The translations under genes were made by a program, and so were the position numbers. A DNA stretch of 64,000 bases from Bathynomus jamesi (taxonomy: Eukaryota > Arthropoda > Malacostraca > Isopoda > Cirolanidae): positions 775,501-839,500 of the forward strand of contig JAJOZX010000925.1 in NCBI GenBank assembly GCA_023014485.1, written 5' to 3'. The notes beneath the pieces were generated by a model, which searched no databases, was not told the DNA's origin, and was given only the letters and a program-made list of their open reading frames with translations. Shown in pieces: positions 33,086-46,047 of this stretch. Positions within the stretch are counted from its first letter, which is position 1. Each line of letters begins with the position of its first letter.

Positions 33086-33501
33086 CAGGGCTGTGGAGTT
33101 GGAGTCAATTTTGGGTGGAGTTGGTAAAAATGTACCGACTCCGACCTCAATATAAAATCTTAAGAAAATACTATTTTAAGTATAAATAATAAATATAAAT
33201 CAAATATATTTATTATTTATACTTAATTATCAGTATTAACCCTTACTTTTTTTTCAGGAAATATTCTTATAATTGTGATACTGAACTTAAGTTTAATTTC
33301 AAATTATTGATAAAATTATTTGTTCTAAATTTCAATGCACAATGGCAAAGAGACTTCCAACAAAATCAGCTATGATAAAATGCCTTGTGTTACCATTTAC
33401 CAATTTAGCAGATTTACCATTAATATATACTATTGACCTTTTATGAAGGAGTCGGAGTCAGTCAGGAGTTGGAGGTTTTGTGTACTGACTCCACAACCCT
33501 G
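33086..33501. mobile_element. hAT MITE derived from the hAT family at 37,249
   Basis: A 416-bp unit with CAGGGCTGTGGAGTTGG and, reverse-complemented, CAGGGTTGTGGAGTCAG ends. TSD ATTCATAT/ATTCATAC at 33,078-33,085 and 33,502-33,509 (one mismatch). Its interior keeps the first codons of the transposase (atggcaaagagacttccaac near 33,342), as in hAT copy 1, so it arose by internal deletion. Confidence 0.75.
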
Positions 33502-33539
33502 ATTCATACAGGTGGGTTTAGGCCTACTGGGGTTAATAC

Positions 33540-34025
33540 TAGTGATGGGACGATACCAAAATTTTTAACGATTCCGATTCCGATACCACTAAAAAGTCTC
33601 GATTCCGATACGATTCTCGATTCCGATTCTCAATATTTTTAAATATAATTCTATACTTGTTTTTCTGGAAATTGTCATATTTTACTCTGGTAAGATTAAC
33701 TATTTACATTATGAGTATGGTAATATAAATTATAAAAGATTGGTTTAAAAATAAAAATCAACTGTAAGTTGTAACAATTCATTTTAATCTTCTTGATTAC
33801 ACATCATGGATATACATGTTTTAATGTATAGCTACAATACAATAAAAATAAAATTTGTTATCCTCTTTCATTTAAATTTTAAAGTTTACATTGCAAAACT
33901 GGTTCAATTAAAAGTTAAAGAATCGTTTTAAGAATCGGAAATCATGGTACAATTCTCTCGATCCCGATTCCTGAAAAATGCTCGATTCTTCCGATTCTCG
34001 ATTCCGATTAATCGTCCCATCACTA
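33540..34025. mobile_element. hAT-type MITE (TAGTGATGGG ends)
   Basis: A 486-bp unit with inverted ends TAGTGATGGGACGAT and perfect 8-bp TSD GTTAATAC at 33,532-33,539 and 34,026-34,033. Subterminal regions repeat the motif gattccgat many times. It is non-coding. Confidence 0.8.
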
Positions 34026-34033
34026 GTTAATAC

Positions 34034-34662
34034 AAAGCAGAATCTTACAATGATTAGAATATTTTAACTAGAACAAGAGATGTGTTGGATATCTGGTATC
34101 TGGCTGGATATCCAGTGATCTCTCTACAGTTGTTTTTAGTTAGTATTGACAGAAGATGGGTTAGAGTTTTCAAGAAAGTAGTAACGTGGTAAAATTAATA
34201 ATCAGTCAAATTAATTTCCACATATAACATAGTTATTAATTAAAATAACAATAAACAAAATAGAAATATATAATAAATTGTATGACTTAATTTACATACT
34301 ACTACTACTTTAAGCCAGTGTGATAGATTTTAATTTGGTGGAGTCAATTCAGTCAGCTGCAGCCCTCATTTTCTTTTATGAATACTAATAAAGAAAATGA
34401 TGTTATAAGGGATATCTATTAAAAAATAAAAAATAACCAGACAAACATACAACACACTTACTGAATAGATAAAAGATGGTCTGTTTAAATAATGGCAACC
34501 TTATTATGGTTCTGCTTTATATACAGTATGATATTTAGTTAATATGCTCAAATTAATCTTAACATTCCAATGGTGCAGACTGTTAACTTAAATTTTCATG
34601 TGAAATAATTAATTTTCCTGTTAGTCTGATTAACAATGATACATAAAAAAATATACTGTATA
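34034..34662. other. Spacer with a short dispersed repeat
   Basis: No gene. The phrase tggatatctggtatctgg at about 34,085-34,130 recurs in part near 48,695-48,780, so it is probably a repeat fragment. Confidence 0.4.
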
Positions 34663-34664
34663 TA

Positions 34665-35906
34665 CACTATATGATCAAAAGTATTCGGACACCGCATGGT
34701 TTTGAGAAAAATGGTTTTATTATGGCATTTAGTAACCAGTAGGTCCACCCTTTGCTTTTATTACAGCGTCAACACGTCGAGGCATACTTTCCACCAGTTT
34801 TTGGTAAGTCTGTGCAGGAATGGCTCACCATTCCTCTTGCAGAGCTGATGCAAGAGATGCAAGTGAAGCCGGGCGTGGTGTGCGGTTTCGTATCCGTCGC
34901 TCCAGTTCGTCCCACATGTGCTCGATTGGGTTGAGATCGGGACTCTGAGCAGGCCAGTCTAACAAATCCACCTTATTTTCACGAAACCAGTCCTGCACAC
35001 GCCTTGCAGTATGGCAGGGAGCTCGATCCTGTTGAAACAAACAATGGCCATCTCCGTAGTATTGCCACAGTGTAGGGAGGGCCGAATTGTCCAGAACGTC
35101 GAGATAAACATCAGCGTTCATGGTAGTGGGTATAACAACCAACGGGCCGAGCCCTAGCCAGGAAAAACAACCCCATACCATGATGGACCCTCCACCGAAC
35201 TTCACCGTTGGACGTACACAGTCAGGAAGAAGCCGTTCTCCGGGCTGTCGCCACACCCAAACACACCCATCAGACTGGAAGAGTGAATACCGCGACTCGT
35301 CGCTCCAAAGAACAGTTTTCCAGTCCTCCACGGTCCAGGAACGACGGGAGACACACCAGGCCAAACGACGCGTGGCATTAACTTTTGTAATCAGTGGCTT
35401 GTGTACAGCTGCTCTACCATAATAACCGAGTCTGTGCATCTCTCTGCGGATAGTTACAGTACTAACGGAGGTACCAGATGCTCTTCCTACCTCCTCAGCG
35501 ATGGAAGCGGCAGAGGACGTGCGGGACTTCTTGACATGTCGTACCAGACTTCTTCTATCATGTTCCGTCAGTTTGCGTGGTCATCCGGAACGTTTTTTCG
35601 CGTTAGTTGCACCGTCGTGCTTCCATCTCATGATAACATCCGCTACAGTCGACTTTGGTATATCCTGTTTGGCTGCAATGTTTCGTAAAGAAACGTTACT
35701 TAAATAACATCCGATGACGAGTCCACATTGAAACTCGGAGAGTTCACGTCCACGCGGCATGGCTTCACAACAGTTACTGATAACTTAACAGAACACCTCA
35801 GCATTATAGTTTCGCCACGCTTTTTCCCAGCATACCTTTCGGCGAAGGTGATATTTGCAGAAATGCGGATTTTCCGGGGTGTCCGAATACTTTTGATCAT
35901 ATAGTG
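34665..35906 (-). mobile_element. Tc1-like transposon, 1.24 kb, near-complete
   Basis: TA duplications at 34,663-34,664 and 35,907-35,908. Long matching TIRs start CACTATATGATCAAAAGT. One transposase frame on the minus strand fills most of the element, which has the standard Tc1 length. Confidence 0.85.
34729..35760 (-). pseudogene. Tc1-like transposase (DD34E), two nonsense codons
   Basis: The frame from the ATG at 35,760 to the TAA at 34,729 is 343 codons with no frameshift, the usual Tc1 length. The N-terminal paired-like region begins MPRGRELSEF. The catalytic Asp residues are in [11 protein letters not shown] and [10 protein letters not shown], and the Glu in [12 protein letters not shown]. 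Two TGA codons interrupt it: codon 60 (35,583-35,581), within SG-x-PRKL where Tc1 proteins have Arg, and codon 312 (34,827-34,825), just after LQEEW. Codon 60 fits a CGA to TGA change at a CpG. Otherwise the copy looks recent. Confidence 0.85.
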
Positions 35907-35975
35907 TATATGTATATACAAAAATGTAGAAACAAGAGCCTAAAACTTTTTAGAAGTTTTCCACTACTAAAAATA

Positions 35976-36530
35976 CAGGTCATCCTCACTTTATGCCGGG
36001 GTTGCATTCCAAAAAAGGTTTGCATAAAGAGAGCCACTTATTACATGTATTTAATAGGGATGTGCTGCGGGACCTTTACTGATCCCCCTCCCAAAAACCT
36101 TTCTAACACTCTTTCATAACAAATCCAGTGAAAAATCACCTAATAAAATAAAACAAATCATCTGACATTATATATAAAAAACAATAAAAGAAATAACAGG
36201 TATTTACTTGAATACTCATTGCACTAAACTCGAGAGTAATGGCAAATCCACACACTACAAGATGAGAATGAGAGTAGCATAGATCCACACACAACAATGG
36301 ACAATGCAACATGAGTGAGGGTGACTGAGGACTGCCTTGCGTGGCTACTGACTCACCACTCCACCCATAGCAACTGCATAGCAAAGTCCGCGCATGCCTA
36401 CATTGGTCACACAAACTTTGCACATCCAACCTGGCCAGTTGCCTAATTGTGAATTTTTCTCACACAAAGCGAGTACAGTCATCACATAATAGTGAAATTG
36501 CATTAAGATAAGTCACATAAAGCTAGTGTT
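35976..36530 (+). mobile_element. Pogo-like MITE family R, copy 1
   Basis: It begins with cctcactttatgccggggtt and ends near gtcacataaagctag. A second copy lies inverted at about 52,180-52,530, sharing attgcattaaga/agtcacata, tgcataaagagagccact and the ctgactca block. Termini are pogo-like but TSDs are not clear. Confidence 0.45.
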
Positions 36531-37248
36531 GCCACCTTTTCATTTCAGTAAATTGACACCAAAAAGAAAATTATCCTCCCAGCCCACAGTCCCTTATAAT
36601 TGAAGTAAATCTGGACAATTTATAAATACATTATTCTTAAGAAAAAATATTTCAATTTCTGAGAAAATGTGACTTACAAGAAAATAGTGGTAGTTTATTT
36701 TTGTTATATACACTTATAGGGATGTACCAATATCACTTTTTAGCCGATAATCAATACCGATATCCAGCTAGAGTTTATTAGTTTGTCATATTTTTGTAAC
36801 ATATTCATAATTTATTTTCTGTGTTGAAAATTTGGCAACAAAGCGATAATCATTTTCATTAAAGATGGGTCATTCCACGTCAAGTGGACCAATTTTGGAA
36901 AAGTACCCCACCTCACCATGTCAGATTTTGTTCTAACTTTGCTCACAGATTCCTTTAAGCCTTAAAGGAAGTTCTGCAAAGTGTTAGTTCCATATCTCTT
37001 GTGGTTCTGTCACTAGGGCTCCAAGAGCATGGGCTACTTTGTCCATCACATTGAGCGCCAAATTATTTGTGCTATTTTTAGCTAGTGAGCATTCCACAGT
37101 AACAAGTCCTTCTGCTCTGAAAATTTGCTCCTAGGGTCAAAATTTACTGTAGATTTCAAAACTTGCATTACTAGAACTCTAGGAAGTATAGATTTTCCAT
37201 AAAATATCCCCAAAGTAGGCTTCAAATTACACTTTGATTCCTGGGAAG

Positions 37249-39899
37249 CAGTGCTGTGGAGTCGGAGTTGGAAGCAATTTTGGTGCTGCTGGAGTCGGAG
37301 TCAATAAAAATGTACCAACTCCGACCTCAATATAATTTTAATAAAATATGTTTTTGTGTGTGATATCACTGGCAGCTATGGTGGTTAAACCACTTAAATA
37401 ATAAACACAATGTTTTCCATTTCAGACACTAATGCCATTAATTCATTTTTTTCTTTTCAAATAATATTTTTTATTTTTAATGCTTATTTAATTTTGAGTT
37501 CTTTCTAAATTTCATAAGTTTTTAACTCTTTCAAGTCTAAAACCCCATTCACAATGGCAAAGACACTTCCAACAAAGTCTGCAGTTTTTGAATATTTTAC
37601 AATAACCACAGATGGGAAACATTTCGTGTGTCAGTGTATGATAGATGATGATGATGGTGATGGTGAAAAATTATGTGAAGCAAAAATCAGTAGTTTTACT
37701 GGCTCTGATAAAAATGCACCAACCAGAGCATCAAATTTGAAAAGATATTTGCAGCGTTTCCATCCCAAAATTTTAGATGTCATTGAGAAAGATAGTAATA
37801 AAAACTTTCCAACTACTTCAAAGTTAACAAAAGATCAGAAATCTACTGAGCAACAAGCACCACTTACAAGATTCTTTACTACAGACAAAGTTACCGTAAC
37901 AATGACCACAGAAAAGTTCAAGAAGCACATCATCGAACTGGTGGTAAGAAATGGTGTAGCCTTATCTTTATTTTCACAACCAGCCTTTCTAGGCCTAAAT
38001 GGAGAAATGGCCAAGAAACTTGGAGTTTCTCTGGAAAGACAAAGTATCAGAAAGATTATAGTTGAAGAAGCCACAAATAAAAAGGAAGAACTTTAAAGAA
38101 CTCTTAAGGGACGCTTCATGTTTATTAAAATGGATGCAGCCACGCGTCATAGAGTTAACTATTTTGCCATCAATGCTAGATTTATTGATGAAAACAATAA
38201 AATGGTAACTCGGACATTGGGAGTAAAGGACACCAAGGCGCATCATGACAGCGACTATCTTCAGAAGTTAGTGGAGGAAGTTTTACAAGACTTTGTAATT
38301 AAGAAAGAGCAGATTCTATGTATTGTCACAGATAATGCTTCAAACATGCTAAGCACAATAGAAAAGCTGAATAAAGCTGAAGAAGAAAAAATGGCTAATG
38401 AAGACGACATTCCTGAAACTGATTCTCAAACAGCACAAACAGAACAGAGCGATGAAGTTTTAGATGATATTGTTAAAGAAGCATCTAAGCTCTTTCTAAT
38501 CCAACATATGCGTTGTGTTGTACATACATTGCAGCTAGCAATAAGAGATGGATTGAAAGATCGCCATGCAGCTACTCTGATAGGCAAGTTGAGGCAAGTA
38601 GCCACTGCAGCCAGGACCTCTAAAATTGATGCTATTATCCAGAGACATGCAGGAAAGGGAGCTATTTTGGACCAAGCGACACGCTGGGGGAGCACATATG
38701 ATGATGATTAAGCGTTTGCTTGATCTAAAACCCTTCCTAGAAGACATTGATAATCCCAATGTTTCACTAACTGAAATTCAATAGAGGGAGGTTACACAAT
38801 TAGAAGCTCTGCTTGCTCACCCTTATACTGTCACCAAAAAGTTGCAAGCAGAGGATTTAACTCCTGGTACATTCCTATGGGAATGGAAAAATTTATTATT
38901 TCATCTATCCCAAACTGGAGGATTAATTGCTGATGGAATTGTATCCTCAATGAAGAAAAGAGAGGGTCTGCTACTGGAAAATGAGATCTTATTAGCTGCT
39001 GTCTACATAGATCCAATGAACCAAATTTTGTTGACCGAAGAACAAATTGCTAAAGCAAAAGAGGCCCTCTGCGAGGTTGCAATTCGCATAAAAGGGCTAT
39101 TACCTGAAAATCTGAACCACAGGATGAAGATAGGAGTAGTAAGTCCCTCTCATCCTCTTCAAATAATGAAGAATTAGACTTTCAAAAATATTTAGATAAA
39201 ATTGAACGCTCAAAAGCAAAGTGTTGCCGCTTAAATGTGCATAGGCAACCTTTTGATGTTAAACTAATGAAATTTAAGCAAGATTTTTTTAATGGTGTAA
39301 AAGAAGTGGAAAAATATGATCGCTCATCTAAACTGACAATACAAGAAGTCATCCCCGCATATCCAGAGATTTTAAGAGATACAGCTATGATAGTAACAGC
39401 CATGCCACTCACTCAGGTCAGTGTGGAGAGACTGTTTTCCGTACTGAAAATAATTAAATCAGATTTAAGGGCTTCAATGAAAGAGGATCTGGCAGAAGCA
39501 ATTCTGTTCCTAAGAACAAGTTATTCGTAAATTTTAGATTTTCACCCTTGGCCTTAGTTTAATAAATTTTGCAGGAATACTTTTATATTTTTGATTGCAT
39601 TTAATGAAATTTTTATTTTGTCAGTCTTAAATTTAATTTTTTTTTTTGTTTTATGCTCAATGAATTTTGTTTTTTCATAAATAAAAAATAAAGCCATAAT
39701 GGCATCGCTACAACCATTAGACTCAAACTTTGCAGGTTATACGTTTAAAAAGTAGCCTGATGATTCATGTGGTGGTGATGAAATGCTTCTTGTGTAATTA
39801 TCATCATAGCAGATTTAGAATTAATATACCTTCGGAGTCGGATAGACAAAAAATTGAGGAGTCGGAGTCGGTTTTTTATGTGCCGACTCCACAGCCCTG
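37249..39899 (+). mobile_element. hAT transposon 1, 2.65 kb
   Basis: Perfect 8-bp TSD CTGGGAAG at 37,241-37,248 and 39,900-39,907. Inverted ends CAGTGCTGTGGAGTCGG and, reverse-complemented, CAGGGCTGTGGAGTCGG. It is inserted in the left TIR of Sola-like copy 2. Confidence 0.9.
37554..39530 (+). pseudogene. hAT transposase 1 (broken)
   Basis: The start MAKTLPTKSAVFEYF is followed by a BED-like region (FVCQCMI, then NLKRYLQRFHP). The catalytic part follows: NYFAINARFIDE, CIVTDNASNM (Asp), HMRCVVHTLQLA, and GAILDQATRWGSTY. The C-terminus has the hAT dimerisation signature PLTQVSVERLFSVLKIIKSD. Breaks: TAA at 38,094-38,096, a frameshift at about 38,697, TAG at 38,782-38,784, and a frameshift near 39,140. 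The length corresponds to roughly 650 codons in the ancestor. Confidence 0.8.
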
Positions 39900-40386
39900 C
39901 TGGGAAGCCGCTTAAATTAGAAAATTATAGCTCTGGATCTACTTGACTCTGCGAGCTTTTGTTAGAAACCAAGAAAGTACTGCCCATATGCTACAAAATG
40001 TTTCAATCCGGATCTTCCTACCTGTTCTAGTTGCTGAGTTATAAGGCATAAAAAATGGCCAAAATTAATTTATGTGACAAAAACGTCCCATCTTTAAAGC
40101 TCAAAATGATCATGTGGGATGGCTCGCACCATACTCTAACAAAAACCAATGAAAAGAGCATGTCCTGAAATACTAGGGCCTAGTTTTTTATTTTGTCTTG
40201 CTTTTTTGTAGGTCTAGTAGAGCTTTGAAATTTTGTTCTGTGTGATGTTTCTAGCATTATAATTGTTATTTCATTGGCACAATGTTTTATTTTTCTTTTG
40301 TTCTTATTACCAATTATATAGTGCAGGACTAGGTGCTATGTGCTAGGCTATACATAATATTTTTATTTATATTCAACATGTAATAC

Positions 40387-42960
40387 ATGACTATTATTGT
40401 TTTCAGATCAAAACTGAAAATGGCTGAATCATCAGCTACTAGTAGTGTTCATGTGGGAGAACCCATGGAAACTGAAAGAAAACTGGAAGCTTGTACTATT
40501 GGAAATAAAGAGGGAACAGAGTGTCACCTGAAAACATATTCCAGAAAATGTGGTTTGAAACTGTTCACAGAGTTGACAGTTCAGGAAAGACAACTACTTT
40601 TTCTTTGAACAGGAATAGAAGAAGTCCAATTTAAGGAAGATGCATGTATATGCTTGCACCATAAACAGCTTCTTTTGACCAGATATGAGAGTCTGCAGAA
40701 GCACTGTTGCAACCCATTTGAATATCATAAATCAACATTACCCAAAAAATCACTTCAGGCAATTGACATTGCAACAGCTCAACTGTTGAAGGAAGAGACT
40801 GGCAAAGACATCAAGCCTGGACAGAAACTTTGTCCTGATTGCAGGAAACAGAGGGCTGAAATACAAAGAATCAGTTCAACATCATCAAGTGAATCATTTG
40901 ATCCACCAGAAGCACAAAAGCAGAAACTAGACACCAGCTGTTCAGCACTTGACATTTCCCCTGTAAAGCCACAAAAAGTGAGCAAGAGAGATTTACCAGG
41001 ATATGTCAAAAGAAAGACAAGACAAGCACAAGAAGCTATTGGTCAGAAAATGGCAGCTCTTACAGGGATTGATGTGGGTGAAACGGAAGCTGGCACAAGT
41101 AAGCAGAGGTGCAGAAATTGTGAAGATTATGAAATACTGTTGGAAGAATTGAAAAGCCAAATGGAATTATCAGACAAAGAAAGGAAACTGCAGATTCTAA
41201 CTCTGGAGCCTAACAGCTGGTCTATACAACAAACAGCAGAAGAATTTGGAGTTTCTCTTTGAATGGTTAAAACAGCCAGGAAGTTGAAAGCAGAGTCAGA
41301 TATTCTTGCAATACCAGGGAAAAAAAAAAAAGGAAAAACTGCCTGAGGTAGTAGTAGTAAAAGTTCAAAAGTTTTATGATGATGATGAATTCAGCCGGAT
41401 GTGCCCAGGGAAGAAAGATTGGGTGTCTGTCAGGATTGATGGAAAAAAGCTTCAAAAACAAAAAAGACTGCTGCTCAGCAATTTGAAAGAAATGTACATT
41501 GCTTACAAAGATCAAAATGGCCCTGAAATTGGCTTCTCTAAGTTCTGTGAACTTCAACCAAAGTGGTGTGTGACAGTTGGTGTAGCAGGGGTACACAGTG
41601 TTTGTGTATGTACAATTCACCAAAATGTGAAACTGATGTTGGCTGGAGCTGATATTCATGAGGATTACAAAATGCTGATGTAAAAATGTGTTTGCAATTT
41701 GGAGTCAAAAGACTGTATGCTACAACAGTGTGAACTGTGCCCTGGAGCACCAGCACTAGAAGATCACCTTTCAGCTATTTTTACAGAACAAGCAGAAATG
41801 GATCCACAAGAAATGATTGAATATAAACAATGGGTTCACACTGACAGGGACACCTTGATTATGAAACAGTTGTCAGTAGAGGATTTTATCACAGAACTGA
41901 CTTCAAAATTATTCCTTTGTGGTCATCATTACGTTTCAAATCACCAAAGTACTCACCTGAAATCCCTAAAGGAGGAAATAAAACCTGAAGAAGCAATAAT
42001 CTTAATGGATTTTGCAGAGAACTATTCTTTTGTGATACAAGATGCAGCGCAAGGTTTTCACTGGGACAACAGCCAAGCAACACTGCATCCTTTTGTAATG
42101 TATCACAAAGTTTCAGATGAAATTAGAAGTGAATGTTTTTGTGTCATCAGTGACTGTCTGAAGCATGATACTGTTGCAGTACATGTCTTTTTGAAGAAGT
42201 TGATTGGATTTCTGAAAGAAAATTTTGAAGTAATCAAGCACATTCATTACTTCAGTGATGGTGCTGCAGGCTGGTACAAAAACTACAAAAATTTCATGAA
42301 CCTTCGTTGGCACAGCAAAGATTTTGGTGGGATAACAGCAGAATGGAACTTTTTTGCTACCAGCCATGGAAAATCAGCATGTGGTGGTGTAGAGGGCACT
42401 GTGAAAAGATTGGCAGCTTGTGCCAGCTTGTGCCAGCTTGCAAAGACCAGCAACTGGTCAGATTCTCACACCTACTGATCTCTGAATTTTGCCAAAAAGA
42501 TGTGCGTGCACGGAATTACATTCTTTTTTGTTTCAACTGATGAAATAGAAGCACAAGAAATAAGATTTAATCATGGGCATACAGTAGCTGGAACTCGAGA
42601 AAATCATCATTTTGTTCCAGTAAATGATAAACAGATTCAAGTTAGCCGAGTTTCAAGATCTACATGTTATTTTGTGGCCAATGTTGGAATATACAGTGAC
42701 ATTGATCAATGACAGTTGAAACTGCAACCAGGCCAATATGTGGCATGCATTTATGATGATTTGTGGTGGCTTGGAAACATTTGTGAAGTCTGTGAGGAAG
42801 AAAAAGATGTATTAATTACATTTATGCAGCCTCATGGGCCAGCATGACAATTTCAGTGGCCATCTAGAAAGACACTTGTTGGATTCCAGAGCAGCATATC
42901 TTGACAACTATTCCTGCTCCTACACTGAGTGCCATGGGAAGAGGGTACATGCTGCTAGGG
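40387..42960 (+). pseudogene. Sola-like transposase, copy 2 (broken)
   Basis: The N-terminal Cys-rich region is CICLHHKQLLL, then HCCNPFEYHK, then GQKLCPDCRKQ. A probable helix-turn-helix region follows (LQILTLEPNSWSIQQTAEEFGVS). The core has [85 protein letters not shown] and GTVKRLAA. The FV.C.Y C-terminal block lies near 42,745 (YVACIYDDLWWLGN). Stops at 40,606 and 41,260 and frameshifts near 41,330 and 42,430 inactivate it. It is the most complete view of the family's N-terminus in this window. Confidence 0.65.
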
Positions 42961-43639
42961 AATACCTTGTCTACTATAGAAAATTTGTTTGAAAGCTTTG
43001 AAAAGGAGTTGCACAGTTCTGGATCCAGTTAGAAAGTCAAGGAAAGATGAGTTGGTGGGTGGGTGGGACCTGTGGCTGGACCTGCATGACTATCAGGCAT
43101 GGCCCCTTGGCAATGGGGTTGCCAATTTCTTGAAAAACTGAAACAGACTCCTTTGTATTAATAAATTATCCTTATCTTTAATAGTTATCAATTAGAGAAA
43201 TTGGCAGTGGCTTAACCACCATGGACCAATGCAGGAGTGCAAATAAATTAACAAATATAATGCTAGAAACCAGGGTTGTGGAGTCGGGGAGTCTCCCCAG
43301 GGAGTCGGAGAGTCAGGGAGTCATACGTTTCAGGGTGGAGTCAGAGTCAGTAAAAAACTTCCAACTCCAATTTCTGTGTCCTGTGTCACCCTTAATTTCT
43401 AAATCCTAAATACTAACATTTAGGTTATTTAGTTTTTTTGGTCAATAAACCCTATTCATTGATAGCCCCTAGATTAAGTTTTTTTTATATTTTTTTTTTA
43501 CATTTTCAGAATATACAATTAATATTTATTTAAATATAAAATATAAAATTTCACACTTAGTTCATCAATTTTAATTCATGTAATTTTCCGTGATAAAGGC
43601 TATCCATTCATTCATTAATTATAAATAATCAACCCCAAT

Positions 43640-45648
43640 ATGGCTCATAAAATAAAGTCATCAGTGTTTGAACATTTTTCTATTAGTGATGATGGAAAAT
43701 ATTTTGCTTGTCAATGTACAGTTAAGGATAAAAATGATAAGGAAACAATTTGTGGTGAAAGAATAAGTATGTTTACTGGTGGGAAATCTCATTCTCCTAC
43801 ATGAGCTTCTAATCTGAAACATCATCTACAGCGACGACATCCAGAGATACTAAAGAATGTTAACAAAAAAGATGAAGAATGCAAGCCTAAAGGAATTAAA
43901 AGAGTAGCATCAACATCAAAGCAAAGACTTGTTACTTCATTTCTTGTTAGTGACAAGGTAACTGTAACCATGACTGCAGCAAATTTCAAAAAATACATTA
44001 TTAAAATGGTTGTAAAAAACTCTGTTCCTCTTAGATTATTTTCAACACCAGCTTTTGTAGGACTTAATGGCGAAATGGCGCGTAAGCTGGGGGTTTCCTT
44101 GGAAAGAAATAGTATAAGATCTCTTGTAATCCAAGAAACAAACAAACAAAAAGAAGTACTAAAAACTCTTCTGCAGAGAAGATATATCTTTTTGAAAATG
44201 GATGCATGTACACGTATGAGGACCAATTACTTTGCAATAAATGTACAATTTATGGATAGTGATAAAAAGATTGTAATCTATACATTGGCTATAAGAGAGA
44301 CAGAGGCCCAACACACAAGTGATTGTATTCAAAAGATAGTGCTTGAAGTATTGGAGGAATATGGCTTGCACAAAGAACAGGTGCTTTCAATCGTCACAGA
44401 CAATGCTAGCAATATGATCAGTACTGTAGAAAAATTAAATGAAGATGTTACAATTGATGATAATGATAGTGACCTGAACATACCAGTATCTTTAATTGAA
44501 GAAAGTGGAGGAGAAGATGACCCTCATGACTTTGAATACTTACCGGAAGCTGCTGCAAGGATTTCAGAAATACACCACATGCGTTGTGCAGTGCATACTC
44601 TTCAGTTGGCTATTCGTGGTGATGGATTGAAAGGAAGGTATGCAGCCAACTTGGTTGCTATTGTGCGAAAAGTTACTACAGTTGCTAGAACCCCAAAGAT
44701 TGATGCCATCCTCAAAAGAAGAGCTGGGAAAGGTGCTATTATTGATCAGGCAACAAGATGGGGTAGTACATATTTGATGATATCTCGCATTCTTGAACTA
44801 AAACAGTTCCTCTCTGATATGGCCAACCCTGAAGTATCAATGTCTGAGGCTCAATGAGAACAAGTCAAAGAACTTGAAAGCCTTTTACGTTACCCTTATA
44901 CAGTAACAAAAAATCTGCAATCATCAGATCTTACACCAGGTCATTTTTATAAAGAATGGAAAACCCTTATTTTTCAGCTCTCACAAATTGGAGGCATGAT
45001 AGCTGATGAGATGAAAGCCTCAATGATACGAAGAGAGAGTTCCCTTCTTGACAATGTATCCTACTGGCTGCAATTTATGTTGACCCCATGTACAGAGTCA
45101 TTTTGATAGAAGATCAAAAAAATAAGGCAAAATCTACACCTCTGCGATGTGGCCATTCGCATGAAGGGATTTCAAGAGAAGGACCAATCGGGACTACAAC
45201 ATGAAAGTGATGAAACTGATGAAATTCCTATCTACAGTAGCCCATCTTTATCAAGCTCAGAAGATGAAAATGAAAAGTTTCTTGATGACCAAGAAAAGAT
45301 TCAAAAGCGTCGCCGTGTCCAGTCAGAAGAATATGAACACCCTCCGGCTCCAACAAAACTGAATAAATTCAAATGGAATTTTTTTGCTGCACTGAAAGAA
45401 GTTGAAAAAATTGACCGCTTTACAAAAATGGAAGTAATGGAAGTAATGAAAGCATGAAAGCTATAGAGAGCTATCCAGAAATTGTACAGGAAGCTGCCCT
45501 TGCTGTCACTGCCCTACCCCTTACGCAAGTTAGTGTTGAGCGCCTTTTTTCTGCTCTTCGGATCATCAAATCTGACTTAAGAGGACAGATGAAGGAGGAC
45601 CTGACAGATGCCATCCTTTTCTTACGAACAAATTTACCTAACATGTAA
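43640..45648 (+). pseudogene. hAT transposase 2 (few stops)
   Basis: The frame opens at 43,640 (MAHKIKSSVFEHFSI, FACQCTV) with a TGA at 43,802-43,804 where hAT 1 has Arg (CpG-type change). Then 295 codons are open: VPLRLFSTPAFVGLNG, NYFAINVQFMD, SIVTDNASNM, HHMRCAVHTLQLA and AIIDQATRWGSTY. A TGA at 44,855-44,857 and a frameshift near 45,060 follow. The end has ALPLTQVSVERLFSALRIIKSD. An acidic Ser/Glu/Asp insert (about 44,450-44,560) lies between the second block and HHMRC. Confidence 0.8.
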
Positions 45649-46004
45649 TAAATAGTTAAGATAATATAAGCATTTAATTTTATATATATAGTAAAAGGTT
45701 TATAAATTATGATTTATGTTTTCAATAGGTTAATCATTATTAATTATATAAAATTTCTAATATTTTATAAATTTGTTAATCAATTTTATTTTCTGGAAAT
45801 TATTAACAGTAGCATCGGGCCTACTATGTAATTAATTTTGTATTTTTAAATGTTAATTCAATATGTAATTGTGTAAAAATTAATAAAATTAACTGAAAAA
45901 AGCCACAAACGCATAGTTATAGCCACTAGGTTAAGAAGGGTTATTCAATTTTAAGTAGGACTACTACTGGTTAGACCTTAATTATGTTTAAGAGAATCTT
46001 TTTC

Positions 46005-46008
<4 letters not shown>

Positions 46009-46046
<38 letters not shown>
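46009..46046. repeat. (AT)n microsatellite in hAT 2
   Basis: An alternating AT tract in the 3' non-coding part of hAT 2. Confidence 0.9.

Positions 46047-46047
<1 letters not shown>

Noticed and set aside
37554..38711. Domesticated host gene from hAT 1
   Set aside because: Complete TIRs, exact 8-bp duplication and several stops show an ordinary dead transposon.
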